Positions 32,095 through 41,453 of a stretch of 64,000 nucleotides of DNA are shown one piece after another. Within the stretch, counting starts at the first letter, position 1. Each line of letters begins with the position of its first letter. Source of the DNA: Propionispira raffinosivorans DSM 20765 (GTDB lineage: Bacteria; Bacillota; Negativicutes; Selenomonadales; Selenomonadaceae); assembly GCF_000381065.1 (NCBI RefSeq), contig NZ_KB905840.1, positions 186,001 to 250,000 on the forward strand, in the 5' to 3' direction. The position numbers were made by a program, and so were the translations under genes. A model generated the notes under the pieces. That model did not search any database. It was not told the origin of the DNA and saw nothing but the letters and a program-made list of their open reading frames with translations.

Positions 32095-34071
32095 TTATTT
32101 TTTATCAGCTAATGCTTTTGATCCGGCAGCAAGAACTTCAATGATTTTATCTACATCATAGATACTACCCCGCCAGGTACCGCCACTTACCGATTGAAGT
32201 GCTGCCCATAATCTTGTATCATCGGGAAGATCAGGGTCGGGTTGCAGCCCAGCGTGGATTTTACGTGCGGCTAAAACATCGGCTGCAGCTTCATAAGAAA
32301 GAGGATTATTCTCCGTTCCGATAAAGTTAATGGAACCTTCAAGTCGGTTGGTATCAATGATAATTTCAATAATGTCGTTATTTTGTAATTTTCCAATTGG
32401 ACCACCGATCAATGCTTCCGGACCAACATGACCAAAGCAGGCTCCTGTTGAAACACCGGAAAAACGTGCATCGGTAATGAGGGAAACATGTTTGCCAAAA
32501 GATAATTTTTTTAGTGCAGAGGTTAATTGATACGTTTCTTCCATTCCCGTTCCCATCGGACCTACACCACTTACAATCATAATATCTCCTGCTTGAATTT
32601 GTCCCCCGGTTTTAATCGCTTGAATTGCATTCTTTTCAGATGTGAAAACTTTGGCTTTGCCTGTATGCCGGAATACCCCGTCCGTATCGATAACGGATGG
32701 ATCAATCGCGGTTGATTTTACGACAGAACCTTCGGGCGCAATATTGCCTATGGGGAATGTAACAGTTGAGGTTAGCCCTCTTACTTTTGCTTGGCTGGGG
32801 CTCATAATAACTTCATCATCAGCAATATGATCAATTTCAAACAGGTGCTTTTTGCACTGGGCGCGTCTTGTGGATTTTTCCCACCAATCAAGATTTGCGC
32901 CAAGGGTTTCGCCTGTAACCGTCAGAACATCCTCATGCAAAAGACCGAGCTTTCTTAAATGAAGCATAACTTCTGGAACACCTCCGGCTAAAAATACGGA
33001 GACTGTAGGATGATTAACGGGACCAATTGGCATAACACTCACTAAACGAGGGACTTTTTTATTAATTTTTGCCCAATCAGTGACGGTTGGAATTTTGCAG
33101 TTTGCCGCATGGGCAATGGCCGGAAGATGAAGCAGCAAATTTGTTGATCCACCAAAAGCTGCATGAATCACCATAGCATTTTCGATTGCTTTATCGGTGA
33201 GAATGTCTTTTGTTGTTATTTTCTGGTGTGCCATTTCTAAAGCAGCTCTGGCTGATTGTTTGGCGAGTTCTTCCCATATTGGCTGACCAGAAGGTGCTAA
33301 TGCAGAGTGGGTTAATGCTAGTCCTAAGGCTTCGGCAATGACTTGAGAGGTTCCAGCTGTTCCAAAAAATTGACAGCCTCCACCGGCAGAAGCACAGGCT
33401 TTACAGCCTAGACGGGATGCATCTTCTAGGGATATTTCATTATTTGAAAATCTGGCGCCAATTGTTTGGATGGTTCCGGCATCTTCACCTTCATTTGGCT
33501 GTAAAGTGGAACCGCCAGGCACAATAATTGTTGGTAGATCATGCATAGCTGCCAGTGCCATCATCATAGCAGGCAGACCTTTGTCGCATGCTGCTACCCC
33601 AATTACGGCTTGCCGTGTTGGCAAGGACCGAATTAAACGGCGAAATACAATTGCCGCATCATTGCGATAAGGTAGGGAATCAAACATTCCAGTTGTACCT
33701 TGACTGCGACCGTCACATGGATCTGTCACATAGGCAGCATGAGGTACACCACCGGACTTTTTTATTTCTGCGGCCGCCGCGCGCATTTGCAAACCTAATT
33801 CAAAGTGACCAGTATGTAAACCTACCGCAATAGGTGTACCATCATTGTCGCGAATTCCACCTTGTGTGCTCAGCAGTAGAATATCATCACCGAGAAGCTT
33901 ATCTGGATTCCAGCCCATTCCTGCATTTAAAGTCATACCGAATATATTCCCACTTGGTGAATTTTTTAATAATGATGGGGTTAATGGTAGTGAACCACGT
34001 GGACCGTTTGCATGAGTCGGAATATCATATAAAGTTGCAGATTCTTCTCCGTAAATTGTTTTCATTGACAT
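32095..34071 (-). CDS. yjhG: YjhG/YagF-type D-xylonate dehydratase
   Basis: A 658-residue member of the IlvD/Edd dehydratase family. The length and the N-terminal [30 protein letters not shown] match the YjhG/YagF branch (about 655 residues). Fe-S cluster cysteines are likely in TDPCDGR, AACDKG and [15 protein letters not shown]. The enzyme would convert D-xylonate to 2-keto-3-deoxy-D-xylonate. It is the first gene of the minus-strand cassette, with a TTGACA promoter at 34188 and a palindromic operator at 34122. Confidence 0.92.
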   Translation of the reverse strand: MSMKTIYGEESATLYDIPTHANGPRGSLPLTPSLLKNSPSGNIFGMTLNAGMGWNPDKLLGDDILLLSTQGGIRDNDGTPIAVGLHTGHFELGLQMRAAAAEIKKSGGVPHAAYVTDPCDGRSQGTTGMFDSLPYRNDAAIVFRRLIRSLPTRQAVIGVAACDKGLPAMMMALAAMHDLPTIIVPGGSTLQPNEGEDAGTIQTIGARFSNNEISLEDASRLGCKACASAGGGCQFFGTAGTSQVIAEALGLALTHSALAPSGQPIWEELAKQSARAALEMAHQKITTKDILTDKAIENAMVIHAAFGGSTNLLLHLPAIAHAANCKIPTVTDWAKINKKVPRLVSVMPIGPVNHPTVSVFLAGGVPEVMLHLRKLGLLHEDVLTVTGETLGANLDWWEKSTRRAQCKKHLFEIDHIADDEVIMSPSQAKVRGLTSTVTFPIGNIAPEGSVVKSTAIDPSVIDTDGVFRHTGKAKVFTSEKNAIQAIKTGGQIQAGDIMIVSGVGPMGTGMEETYQLTSALKKLSFGKHVSLITDARFSGVSTGACFGHVGPEALIGGPIGKLQNNDIIEIIIDTNRLEGSINFIGTENNPLSYEAAADVLAARKIHAGLQPDPDLPDDTRLWAALQSVSGGTWRGSIYDVDKIIEVLAAGSKALADKK

Positions 34072-34102
34072 AATAATTCCTCCAATTCAATCGTTATTTG
34101 AA

Positions 34103-34120
34103 AATATGAATACTCATATT
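34103..34120. promoter_or_regulatory. Small palindrome in the yjhG leader
   Basis: AATATGA / TCATATT around four bases, about 30 bases before the yjhG start; a possible second regulator half-site. Confidence 0.35.
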
Positions 34121-34121
34121 A

Positions 34122-34154
34122 TTCGTATATACAAATCTTATTTGTTTATACGAA
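34122..34154. promoter_or_regulatory. Probable IclR operator between yjhG and the regulator
   Basis: Two 15-base arms (34122-34136 and 34140-34154; TTCGTATA...TATACGAA at the outer ends) with a single mismatch around CTT. It lies just downstream of the predicted yjhG transcription start, as expected for a repressor site. Confidence 0.7.
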
Positions 34155-34165
34155 ACGTTAATTAA

Positions 34166-34193
34166 ATATTACTATATTCTAGCGGAATGTCAA
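34166..34193 (-). promoter_or_regulatory. Promoter of the yjhG-gntP-yjhH cassette
   Basis: On the minus strand TTGACA (34188-34193), 16 bases, then TAATAT (34166-34171). Transcription would begin near 34160, directly before the operator. Confidence 0.6.
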
Positions 34194-34379
34194 GAGAATT
34201 CTGATTAATTCGTAAATTCTGATTAACAATTTAGATTTGAACAAAAATATATAGGGAATTGTTTTTCTGTGTTACAATAAAATTAATTGCGATTTAGTTT
34301 ATATAAGAAATATGTCGATAAATGTATCTATTGCTTAGCCTTATTTTTAAGGTATACAAGTAAATAAATGGAGGTCCAT

Positions 34380-35168
34380 ATGGCACATAAACCTACGGAG
34401 AGAGTACTGGATATTTTAAAGTTTTTATCAGTTACACCAAAAGGATTAACATTGACGGAACTTTCGGAAGCAAGTGCTGTACCGAAAAGCACACTATACC
34501 CTATTATGCAAACGATGTTAATTCGTAAGTTTGTTTCGCTTGACAAAAGTTCGCTAAAATATAAAATTGGTATTGCGGCTTTTTCGGTAGGGTTGTCTTA
34601 TTCAAAAAATAAATATATATTAGATTTTATAAAAAAAATCATGGTGAATATTGTTTCTCAAATAAATGAAACTTGCCAAATGGGTATATTAGATGAAAAT
34701 AATGTAGTCTATATATTACGTGAAGACCCCGTAAAAGAAAGTGGATTTCGGTTGGTTTCACATATTGGAACGCGAATACCGGCTTATTGTACTGCACTGG
34801 GAAAGGCTTTATTGAGCGAATATGAAATTGAAAAAATAAAAGAGCTTTATCCAGCTGGATTAAAAGCCGTTACGAAAAAGACAGTAACCGATTTTGCTGT
34901 ATTAGAAGATCAACTAAAAACCATTCGTAAAACGCAGATAGCAAAAGAGTTTGAAGAAGTGACGGAATTTTTATGCTGCTTTGCCGTTCCTTTGATTTCA
35001 AGCGGAAAAACGTTTGCGGCGATTAGCATAAGTATTCCGAGCTTTAGAGCGAATGAAGAAAAAATAAATTTGGCGACTGCATTATTATTACAAGCAAAAG
35101 AACAAATTGCCGCAACAAGTTTAAATATTGATGCGGACTCTGTTAATAACTTTAGGCTCAATGACTAG
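34380..35168 (+). CDS. IclR family transcriptional regulator
   Basis: A 262-residue regulator. The winged helix is at the N terminus (LTLTELSEASAVPKSTLYPI), followed by the ligand-binding IclR domain with HIGTRIPAYCTALGKALLS and the conserved FEEVTEFLCCFAVPL. The ATG at 34380 follows GGAGGT by five bases; an ATG at 34368 overlaps that site. It is divergent from the xylonate-type cassette and is probably its repressor, with an aldonate or its keto-deoxy derivative as inducer. Confidence 0.9.
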   Translation: MAHKPTERVLDILKFLSVTPKGLTLTELSEASAVPKSTLYPIMQTMLIRKFVSLDKSSLKYKIGIAAFSVGLSYSKNKYILDFIKKIMVNIVSQINETCQMGILDENNVVYILREDPVKESGFRLVSHIGTRIPAYCTALGKALLSEYEIEKIKELYPAGLKAVTKKTVTDFAVLEDQLKTIRKTQIAKEFEEVTEFLCCFAVPLISSGKTFAAISISIPSFRANEEKINLATALLLQAKEQIAATSLNIDADSVNNFRLND

Positions 35169-35175
35169 GTGGTAT

Positions 35176-35221
35176 TCCAATCAAAAAGCTCTGCAAAATT
35201 TTGCAGAGCTTTTTGATTGGA
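35176..35221. terminator. 46-bp perfect-palindrome bidirectional terminator
   Basis: A perfect 46-bp palindrome without a loop lies between the convergent IclR and LevR-like genes. It shares the central 32 bases with the palindrome at 29713. Confidence 0.88.
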
Positions 35222-35270
35222 GTTTTTCAGCAGCGAGCTATTTTATATTTGTATTCAGTTGAATAATTAA

Positions 35271-38060
35271 TTATGCATGAACTTCTATTAATTTTATAAT
35301 ATAACAGACTTCATCGTCATTAATTTGTATATCATAGCTTTTTTCTAGCGAAGTTATAGCCTTACGAATGATTGGGAAAATGACAAGGTGGTCTTGTTTG
35401 AATTGGCGAATATTTTCAAAATAAATGGCATCTCTGTGAATACAACGATCGAGCATACAACCAAGATGAACAGTGAAATCCAACAGTTGTTCATCATTTT
35501 TTGAGGAATACTGTATGTCGTTGATGAAGGTTTTTATGTGTTTGATTGCAACTTTGGGGTTGATATACTTTACATATTTTTCTAATAGCAAGCACGCTTT
35601 ATCGTAAACATCGTTGATTTTAAATAGGGTTAATTCTTCTTGCGGTGATGCTGGTAAACTCGCATTGAGCAAGGTCCAGAATTTTTTTCGACCAGATTCT
35701 TCCATAAGTTGACCAATAGGAAAATAGGGGATATCAAGTTCTGGGTCGATATTGCCTATGGCAGCAATGAAATTATGTGTTGCTTGTAGTTTAGAATAAT
35801 CTTTTTTGACATCAAGATAATTTGTGACGATGATATCAAAAATTTGACGATACTTTTTTTGCAGGGTATTTTCTAGAATATCTTTTACCATTTTACTGGC
35901 TCCTTCACCGGTTATACAAACAGAAAGGATAGCAAGTTTCCGATTGGTAGTAACAGGCAGAAAGTTATTGCTTAGGATAGAGTTGTAAATGTCATCTAAT
36001 TCATCTGTTTTGTATAATACTTTGCGTAATAATTCAAGCGCTAGCGGGGTAGAAATTGATTCTACTACGCTGACCTGTATACCCGTTTCTTTTGTAAGGC
36101 GTTTGCCAAAATCAACGAGTGATCCCATATCAACTAACAGAAGTATGCCTCGGCCACGATGAACAGAAATGGCCATACTACGGAATTTTTTGAAGGTTTC
36201 GTCAATAGTAGCGGATAATGGCATATCGATAGCTTTTAACCAGGCTGTATTCAATAATGCATTGGCAACAGCCGCCATGCTTGAGGCTGTCGAGTTACCG
36301 TGGCAGATAATAATAATACCAATATAGTTTTTGACCACTGCATCAAGTTTGTTTTGGGATAGGAGTAAGGCTAAAAAGCCCTGTTCATAGGCTGGAATCA
36401 AAGTATGAAATGTTTTTTCGAGTTTTTTTATGATGGCTTGTGATACTTGGAATTCTTTGAGATGTTCGACTTGAACTTTGGATAACTGTGGTGTTGGCAT
36501 AATTGGATTGGTATTCAATCGCTTTAATAAGGCATGAATATGAAAACAAAGACCGAAAATAAATTTATCTTTAAACTTTGTCGCTAGTTGATGCTCAGCA
36601 AACTCGACAAGTTTGACCGCAGTATCAACAATTTCTTGCGGAATAACTTTATAAAGAGTTTGTATATTGGACTGCGTTGTGTGAATATTTTTTAAAATGC
36701 AGCTAAAATATTCGTCGACATCTTTTTTTAATACTTCGTGAATTGTATCATTATTAAGTCCTTGGTGACGTAAATCTGTTAGTTTCGTTGACATTTGATC
36801 ATAAATATCATTGTTAAGCAGCTCAAACGGATAATCATTTTTTTCTTTATCCGGGGAGATCACGATGTTTTCCGAGAACATGCTAAGATAATGTTTTGTT
36901 TCGCTGTCCAATTTTTCTAAATGGAACATACCTTCTTTGATATCCTTGTTTAGTAAAGAAAAATCGATATAGATTGTTTGATTATCCTGTAGATATTGCA
37001 GAAATGCATTCGCGCAAAGCAACTTGATTTCGGAGCGCAATTGTCCAATATTGCCAGTCTTGAACGTGTAAATAGCGAGAGCTTTTAAAACTTCTGGTGC
37101 TAGCGTTATCGAGCGGTTTAAGTTTATGGATTCATACTTAAAAAAATGATCGACAATTTCAATGCGTTCGAAGATCGGTTTTTGATTGAATGTCGGAAGA
37201 TTTATTGTAACAGGGATACGACGTTTGAAAGTTGTCAGCAACGTATTATCTGGATTTTCGGTTGTAGCGGCAATAATTAAAAGATTCGCTTTGCGCCTGG
37301 AAGAACTTTCACCTAAACGATTGTATTCACCTTTATCCATTAGATAAAATAACATTTCTTGACCATCAGGTGGTAAGCGATGGATTTCGTCGAGAAAGAG
37401 GATGCCATTATTTGCTTTTTCCACTAGACCGACCTTATCTTGGTTGGCTCCCGTAAAAGCGTTTTTGGTATGCCCGAACAGTTGAGAGAGTAATAACTGG
37501 GGATTATTGAAATAATCAGCACAGTTGAATGTAATAAACGGGAATTCGTCTGATTTTTTTTTATGTATATGCAGACCATAGGCATGCATGGCAGCCGCAA
37601 ATGTAGTTTTACCAACACCACTGGCTCCAAGGAGTAGCGTATGTAAACCATTTGGTGGATAAACGATGGCAGCTTTTGCTTGGCTAATTTGATTGGCTAG
37701 ACTTCCATTGTTACCTAAAAGATGACTAAAAGGATCATCATTGGAAGAGTTTGCCTGCAAAATGGTAATGAGTTCATTTAATGTATAGGTTTCTTTGTTT
37801 TTAGGAGAATGGTCTTGGCAAAAAATCTGAAAATTTTTCTTGGTGATGAATGTAACGGGGCGGCTGTTGATTTTGATGAGCTGTCCTTTTTTGTGCAGCT
37901 GGTTCAATATAGTACTGGCATTGTTACGGACGATACCGAGTGCTTGCTGAATATCCTCGGCTTGAATTCCCAGCGTTTTGTTATCTTGTAGAGATTGAAG
38001 CAGCATTGTATAAGAACAGTTTTTTTCGATAAAATCAAGAACTAAATCAGAACTTTTCAT
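35271..38060 (-). CDS. LevR-like sigma-54 activator with PRD and EIIA-Man domains
   Basis: A 929-residue enhancer-binding regulator for the divergent sigma-54 operon at 38276. An N-terminal winged helix (about 1-75) is followed by the AAA+ domain: Walker A GASGVGKT (145-152), sigma-54 loop NAFTGA (200-205) and Walker B LFLDE (221-225). The first glycine of the canonical GAFTGA is asparagine here. Further on come a PTS regulation domain, an EIIA-mannose-like domain with His587 (ICHGNS), an EIIB-like region and a C-terminal PTS regulation domain. Unlike the regulator at 6282 it has no terminal EIIA domain. Confidence 0.9.
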   Translation of the reverse strand: MKSSDLVLDFIEKNCSYTMLLQSLQDNKTLGIQAEDIQQALGIVRNNASTILNQLHKKGQLIKINSRPVTFITKKNFQIFCQDHSPKNKETYTLNELITILQANSSNDDPFSHLLGNNGSLANQISQAKAAIVYPPNGLHTLLLGASGVGKTTFAAAMHAYGLHIHKKKSDEFPFITFNCADYFNNPQLLLSQLFGHTKNAFTGANQDKVGLVEKANNGILFLDEIHRLPPDGQEMLFYLMDKGEYNRLGESSSRRKANLLIIAATTENPDNTLLTTFKRRIPVTINLPTFNQKPIFERIEIVDHFFKYESINLNRSITLAPEVLKALAIYTFKTGNIGQLRSEIKLLCANAFLQYLQDNQTIYIDFSLLNKDIKEGMFHLEKLDSETKHYLSMFSENIVISPDKEKNDYPFELLNNDIYDQMSTKLTDLRHQGLNNDTIHEVLKKDVDEYFSCILKNIHTTQSNIQTLYKVIPQEIVDTAVKLVEFAEHQLATKFKDKFIFGLCFHIHALLKRLNTNPIMPTPQLSKVQVEHLKEFQVSQAIIKKLEKTFHTLIPAYEQGFLALLLSQNKLDAVVKNYIGIIIICHGNSTASSMAAVANALLNTAWLKAIDMPLSATIDETFKKFRSMAISVHRGRGILLLVDMGSLVDFGKRLTKETGIQVSVVESISTPLALELLRKVLYKTDELDDIYNSILSNNFLPVTTNRKLAILSVCITGEGASKMVKDILENTLQKKYRQIFDIIVTNYLDVKKDYSKLQATHNFIAAIGNIDPELDIPYFPIGQLMEESGRKKFWTLLNASLPASPQEELTLFKINDVYDKACLLLEKYVKYINPKVAIKHIKTFINDIQYSSKNDEQLLDFTVHLGCMLDRCIHRDAIYFENIRQFKQDHLVIFPIIRKAITSLEKSYDIQINDDEVCYIIKLIEVHA

Positions 38061-38145
38061 AAAACAGGCTCCTTATAATAAAATTTTGTATTATTTATTT
38101 TAACTTAATATAAAGAACAGAAAATTTCAAATATTATTTTCAGAT

Positions 38146-38198
38146 ACTGCATACTATTTAGTGAAATTACCAAAAAAATCCGGTAAAAATTATGCAGT
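38146..38198. promoter_or_regulatory. Candidate upstream activator site for the LevR-like regulator
   Basis: Nested inverted repeats ACTGCATA / TATGCAGT (38146-38153, 38191-38198) and TTACC / GGTAA (38167-38171, 38182-38186). An element related to the left part, AAATAGTTTAGTGCA, recurs inverted near 38207-38221. They lie about 80-130 bases before the -24/-12 promoter, the usual place for enhancer-binding proteins. Confidence 0.4.
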
Positions 38199-38275
38199 TT
38201 TCAAATAAAATAGTTTAGTGCATAAAAACAGAAAATTCAAACGAATTATATGGGATAAAGGTGTATGCACTAGAT

Positions 38276-38291
38276 TGGCACGGAATTTGCA
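38276..38291 (+). promoter_or_regulatory. Sigma-54 (-24/-12) promoter of the second PTS operon
   Basis: TGGCACGGAATTTGCA matches TGGCAYRNNNNTTGCW exactly, with GG (38277-38278) and GC (38289-38290) 12 bases apart. It lies 60 bases before the IIA start and next to the divergent LevR-like gene. Confidence 0.93.
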
Positions 38292-38350
38292 ATTATATTA
38301 AGTGTCATGTGAGGTTTATTTAAAAGTTTTATAAAAAAAGGAGGTTTTAG

Positions 38351-38812
38351 ATGATGGCATCACTTTTACATGAAGAGCTTGTTTTGCTGAATTATCAAGC
38401 AGACAATGCAGAAACACTACTTAAAGAATTAGCTATAATTTTACACCAGCAGGGATATGTTAAGGACAGCTATATACAAGCTATTCTTGCTAGGGAAAAA
38501 GAATTCCCTACTGGGTTGAATACGCCTGGGGTAAAATTGGCGATGCCCCATGCAGCACCAAAGCATGTTTATAAAGAGGCAATATTGGTGGCTAAACTGG
38601 CTCAGCCGGTTATGTTTAAAGAAATGGGGAATAGTGGAAAAGATGTGGAGGCAAGTCTTATTTTTATGTTGGCAGTACAAGATCCCAAAAATCATTTGGA
38701 TGCGCTAAGTAAACTAATGTCTATTTTTTCGCAAAAAGAAAAATTACTGGAGGTGTATAATACTGTCGATAAAAAACGATTAATAGAAAAATTAAATGCA
38801 GTTTTAAATTGA
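38351..38812 (+). CDS. PTS EIIA component (fructose/galactitol type)
   Basis: A 153-residue EIIA with active His67 in KLAMPHAAP and the preceding EKEFPTGLNTPG. It is the first gene of the second sigma-54 operon; AAAGGAGG precedes two adjacent ATGs, of which the first is taken. Confidence 0.92.
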   Translation: MMASLLHEELVLLNYQADNAETLLKELAIILHQQGYVKDSYIQAILAREKEFPTGLNTPGVKLAMPHAAPKHVYKEAILVAKLAQPVMFKEMGNSGKDVEASLIFMLAVQDPKNHLDALSKLMSIFSQKEKLLEVYNTVDKKRLIEKLNAVLN

Positions 38813-38833
38813 TTAAAAAGGAGTGTACGTAAA

Positions 38834-39115
38834 ATGAAAAGAATTTATGTGGCTTGTGGTTCCGGGGTTGCTACATCACAGACGGTGGCATCTAAAATTA
38901 GTAGTATGTGTGAGGATGAAGGGCTGGATGTCGCCATTGAAGCAGTAGATATTAAATCATTGGAAAACATTATTGATCAATGTGATATATATGTTTCCAT
39001 TGTTTCTAATGAAGCAAATATTTTTGATAAACCAACCGTTAGTGGAATTCCGTTTTTGACAGGGATTGGTATGGATGATGAATGGGAAAAATTAAAGAGT
39101 TTTATTGAATTATAA
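38834..39115 (+). CDS. PTS galactitol-type EIIB component
   Basis: A 93-residue EIIB with the phosphorylation loop CGSGVATSQ and active Cys8. An AAAAGGAGTG site precedes the ATG. It lies 21 bases after the IIA gene. Confidence 0.92.
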   Translation: MKRIYVACGSGVATSQTVASKISSMCEDEGLDVAIEAVDIKSLENIIDQCDIYVSIVSNEANIFDKPTVSGIPFLTGIGMDDEWEKLKSFIEL

Positions 39116-39123
39116 AAAAAGAG

Positions 39124-39142
39124 CCCTCTCGAAAAGAGAGGG
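39124..39142 (+). other. Intra-operon hairpin after the IIB gene
   Basis: CCCTCTC / GAGAGGG with a five-base loop and no T-run. It may protect or adjust the amount of the upstream IIA-IIB message relative to IIC. Confidence 0.5.
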
Positions 39143-39236
39143 ATGATCCTAAAATATACTGGATCAAATATAAACACATTTTGATTATAACATATATTTA
39201 AAATTTATAGATAAAAAAGTGAGGTGCCTTAAAATC

Positions 39237-40586
39237 ATGGATGCTATATTGAATTATATATTAGGGCTCGGAGCCGCAATCTTTTTACCAGTAATTATGA
39301 TTATTCTTGGTCTATGCATGGGTATGAAAGTCAAAAAAGCTATAACTGCGGGTGTGACATTGGGGATTGCGTTTACAGGTATGAACGTAGTTTTAGGCTT
39401 TATGTTTGATGCTATCAGTCCAGCAGCGAAAGCATTAGTTGAAATGACGGGGATACAGCTAACCGCAATTGATGTTGGCTGGGCACCAATTGCTTCGATT
39501 GCATGGGCTTGGCCTTATGCTGTCTTAATGTTTCCTTTTCAGATTGCAATAAACTTAATTATGCTTGCTTTGAATCGGACAAATTGTTTAAATGTAGATT
39601 TATGGAATGTATGGGGAAAAATTTTTATAGCTTCTATGGTAACGTATGTTTCCGGTAGTTTAATTTTTGGCTTTATTGCCGCAGGAATTCAAGTTATTCT
39701 GGAACTTTTAAATGGAGATTTGATACAAAAACAATTATATCAGTTTACTAAAATACCAGGTGTCACTTGTACCCATCCAATGTTTTTGCAGACACCGGTA
39801 CTTTGTGCCTTTAATCGTATTCTTGATTTTATTCCTGGAATTAATAAAATTAATTTAGATTCTAAAGGGCTAAAAGATAAGTTGGGGATTTTTGGAGAAA
39901 ACAGTGTTATGGGGTTGCTTGTTGGTGCACTTATTGCTGGAATCGGCGGTTATGATTTTAAAGGTATTGCAACAACAGCTATTCAGGTTGCTACGGCAAT
40001 GGTTTTATTTCCGATGGTTGCAAAGTTATTTATGCAGGCGTTGGCACCTATCGCTGATGCTGCCAGTACTTTTATGAAAAACAAATTTAAGGGAAGAGAA
40101 TTTTATATTGGTTTGGATTGGCCGTTTATTGCTGGACAATCAGAAGTGTGGGTTGCCGCAATTATTATTGTCCCAGTCGAATTACTACTGGCGATTGTCA
40201 TGAGTCAAATGGGACTTAATAATTTGATTCCACTGGCCTCCATTATTAATGTGGCGGTTACAGTGCCAGCACTTATTGCAGGAAACGGAAATTTACTTAG
40301 AATGATCCTAATTTCGATTATGGCAACACCGATTTATCTATTAGTTGCGACCAGTTTTGCTCCAGTAATGACAAAAATGGCGATAGCAACCAATGCGCTG
40401 CAAGTTCAATCTGGACAATTTATTGGTTGGCTTGCATTTGAAGCACCTGAACTTAGATGGGGTTTGGCACATGCATTTAATGGAGAAGTAACGGGAATTG
40501 CTGTAATTATAGTGCTAGCATTGGCATTTGTTTGGTATTTTAAAAGTATGACAGCTATTAATAAAACGTTGGATGATAAAAAATAA
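39237..40586 (+). CDS. PTS galactitol-type EIIC permease
   Basis: A 449-residue membrane permease of the GatC family with about eleven hydrophobic segments. Family regions are MKVKKAITAGVTLGIAFTGM, the central FGENSVMGLLVGALIAGIGG loop and LAFEAPELRWGLAHAFNGEV. It differs widely from the IIC at 2380, so the two transport different compounds. The ATG at 39237 follows GTGAGGTG; the frame also contains a GTG at 39219 within that site. Confidence 0.9.
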   Translation: MDAILNYILGLGAAIFLPVIMIILGLCMGMKVKKAITAGVTLGIAFTGMNVVLGFMFDAISPAAKALVEMTGIQLTAIDVGWAPIASIAWAWPYAVLMFPFQIAINLIMLALNRTNCLNVDLWNVWGKIFIASMVTYVSGSLIFGFIAAGIQVILELLNGDLIQKQLYQFTKIPGVTCTHPMFLQTPVLCAFNRILDFIPGINKINLDSKGLKDKLGIFGENSVMGLLVGALIAGIGGYDFKGIATTAIQVATAMVLFPMVAKLFMQALAPIADAASTFMKNKFKGREFYIGLDWPFIAGQSEVWVAAIIIVPVELLLAIVMSQMGLNNLIPLASIINVAVTVPALIAGNGNLLRMILISIMATPIYLLVATSFAPVMTKMAIATNALQVQSGQFIGWLAFEAPELRWGLAHAFNGEVTGIAVIIVLALAFVWYFKSMTAINKTLDDKK

Positions 40587-40603
40587 TTTAGGAGGATATT
40601 CAG

Positions 40604-41269
40604 ATGTTAGATAATTTAAAACAAGAAGTTGTAAAGTATGCATTAGAAGCAGACTGTTCAGGGTTGTGTAAACATAGATCTGGCAACTTTAGTATGCGTG
40701 ATCCTAAAACAGGGTATGTATGCATTACACCAACAGGGGTTGACCGAGCGGAATTAAGCTACCATGATATTGTTGTGGTGGATCTGGATGCTAAGGTCAT
40801 TGAAGCAGAGACTGGCCTTAGACCGACGAGTGAAACGCTTATGCATTTGGCCGCATATAAAATGCGACAAGATGTAAATGCAGTGGCACATACACATTCT
40901 AGATTTGCTACATCCTTTTCCATCCTAAAGAAGCCCATTCCAGCGATTGTATATGAAGTTGCTAACCTTGGCTGTAAAAATGGCTATATTCCAGTAGCTG
41001 ATTATGGTCGACCGGGAACGCCGGAATTGGCTGAAAGGACGGTTGCTCAGCTGCAGATTTCTGATGTCGTTTTAATGGAAAGTCATGGCGTAATTGCTGT
41101 TGATGCGGATATAAAAGAAGCCTTGTTAAAGGCCCATTATGTAGAAGAAATGGCGGAAATTTATTATCGGACACTTACGTTGACCGGTGGGGTAGAGCCT
41201 CATACTGTGCCACTGGAGGAATTGCAGAAATGGGAATACCCAAAAGAGATTCAATTACTATCTAAATAA
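40604..41269 (+). CDS. Class II aldolase/adducin family (FucA/AraD-like)
   Basis: A 221-residue zinc aldolase or epimerase related to L-fuculose-1-phosphate aldolase. The catalytic Glu77 (RPTSETLMH), zinc ligands His96 and His98 (AHTHS) and His161 (ESHGV) are all present; SGNFSMRD near residue 26 binds phosphate. Aldolases of this group cleave a ketose-1-phosphate to dihydroxyacetone phosphate and lactaldehyde, glycolaldehyde or glyceraldehyde. Coupled to a PTS and DhaK/DhaL, aldol cleavage is likelier than epimerisation. A TTAGGAGGA site precedes the ATG. Confidence 0.88.
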   Translation: MLDNLKQEVVKYALEADCSGLCKHRSGNFSMRDPKTGYVCITPTGVDRAELSYHDIVVVDLDAKVIEAETGLRPTSETLMHLAAYKMRQDVNAVAHTHSRFATSFSILKKPIPAIVYEVANLGCKNGYIPVADYGRPGTPELAERTVAQLQISDVVLMESHGVIAVDADIKEALLKAHYVEEMAEIYYRTLTLTGGVEPHTVPLEELQKWEYPKEIQLLSK

Positions 41270-41326
41270 GCATACTCTATAGAACGCATTAAAGAAATTA
41301 CATTCAGTCTATCAGTCTGCCAGAAA

Positions 41327-41381
41327 TGGGGTATAGGGCATCGTTTACTTCCTACGTAACGCCACTCAACCCTATACCCCA
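41327..41381 (+). other. Long-range inverted repeat between aldolase and DhaK genes
   Basis: Perfect 12-base arms TGGGGTATAGGG (41327-41338) and CCCTATACCCCA (41370-41381) enclose a smaller CGTTTAC / GTAACG stem. No T-run follows, so the operon is probably not terminated here; processing, stabilisation or another RNA role is possible. Confidence 0.5.
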
Positions 41382-41453
41382 GTCCTGCGATTGCCATATA
41401 AAATGTTTAATGCCGTATATATAGTATTTTTTATAAAATTGGAGGTATGGAAT

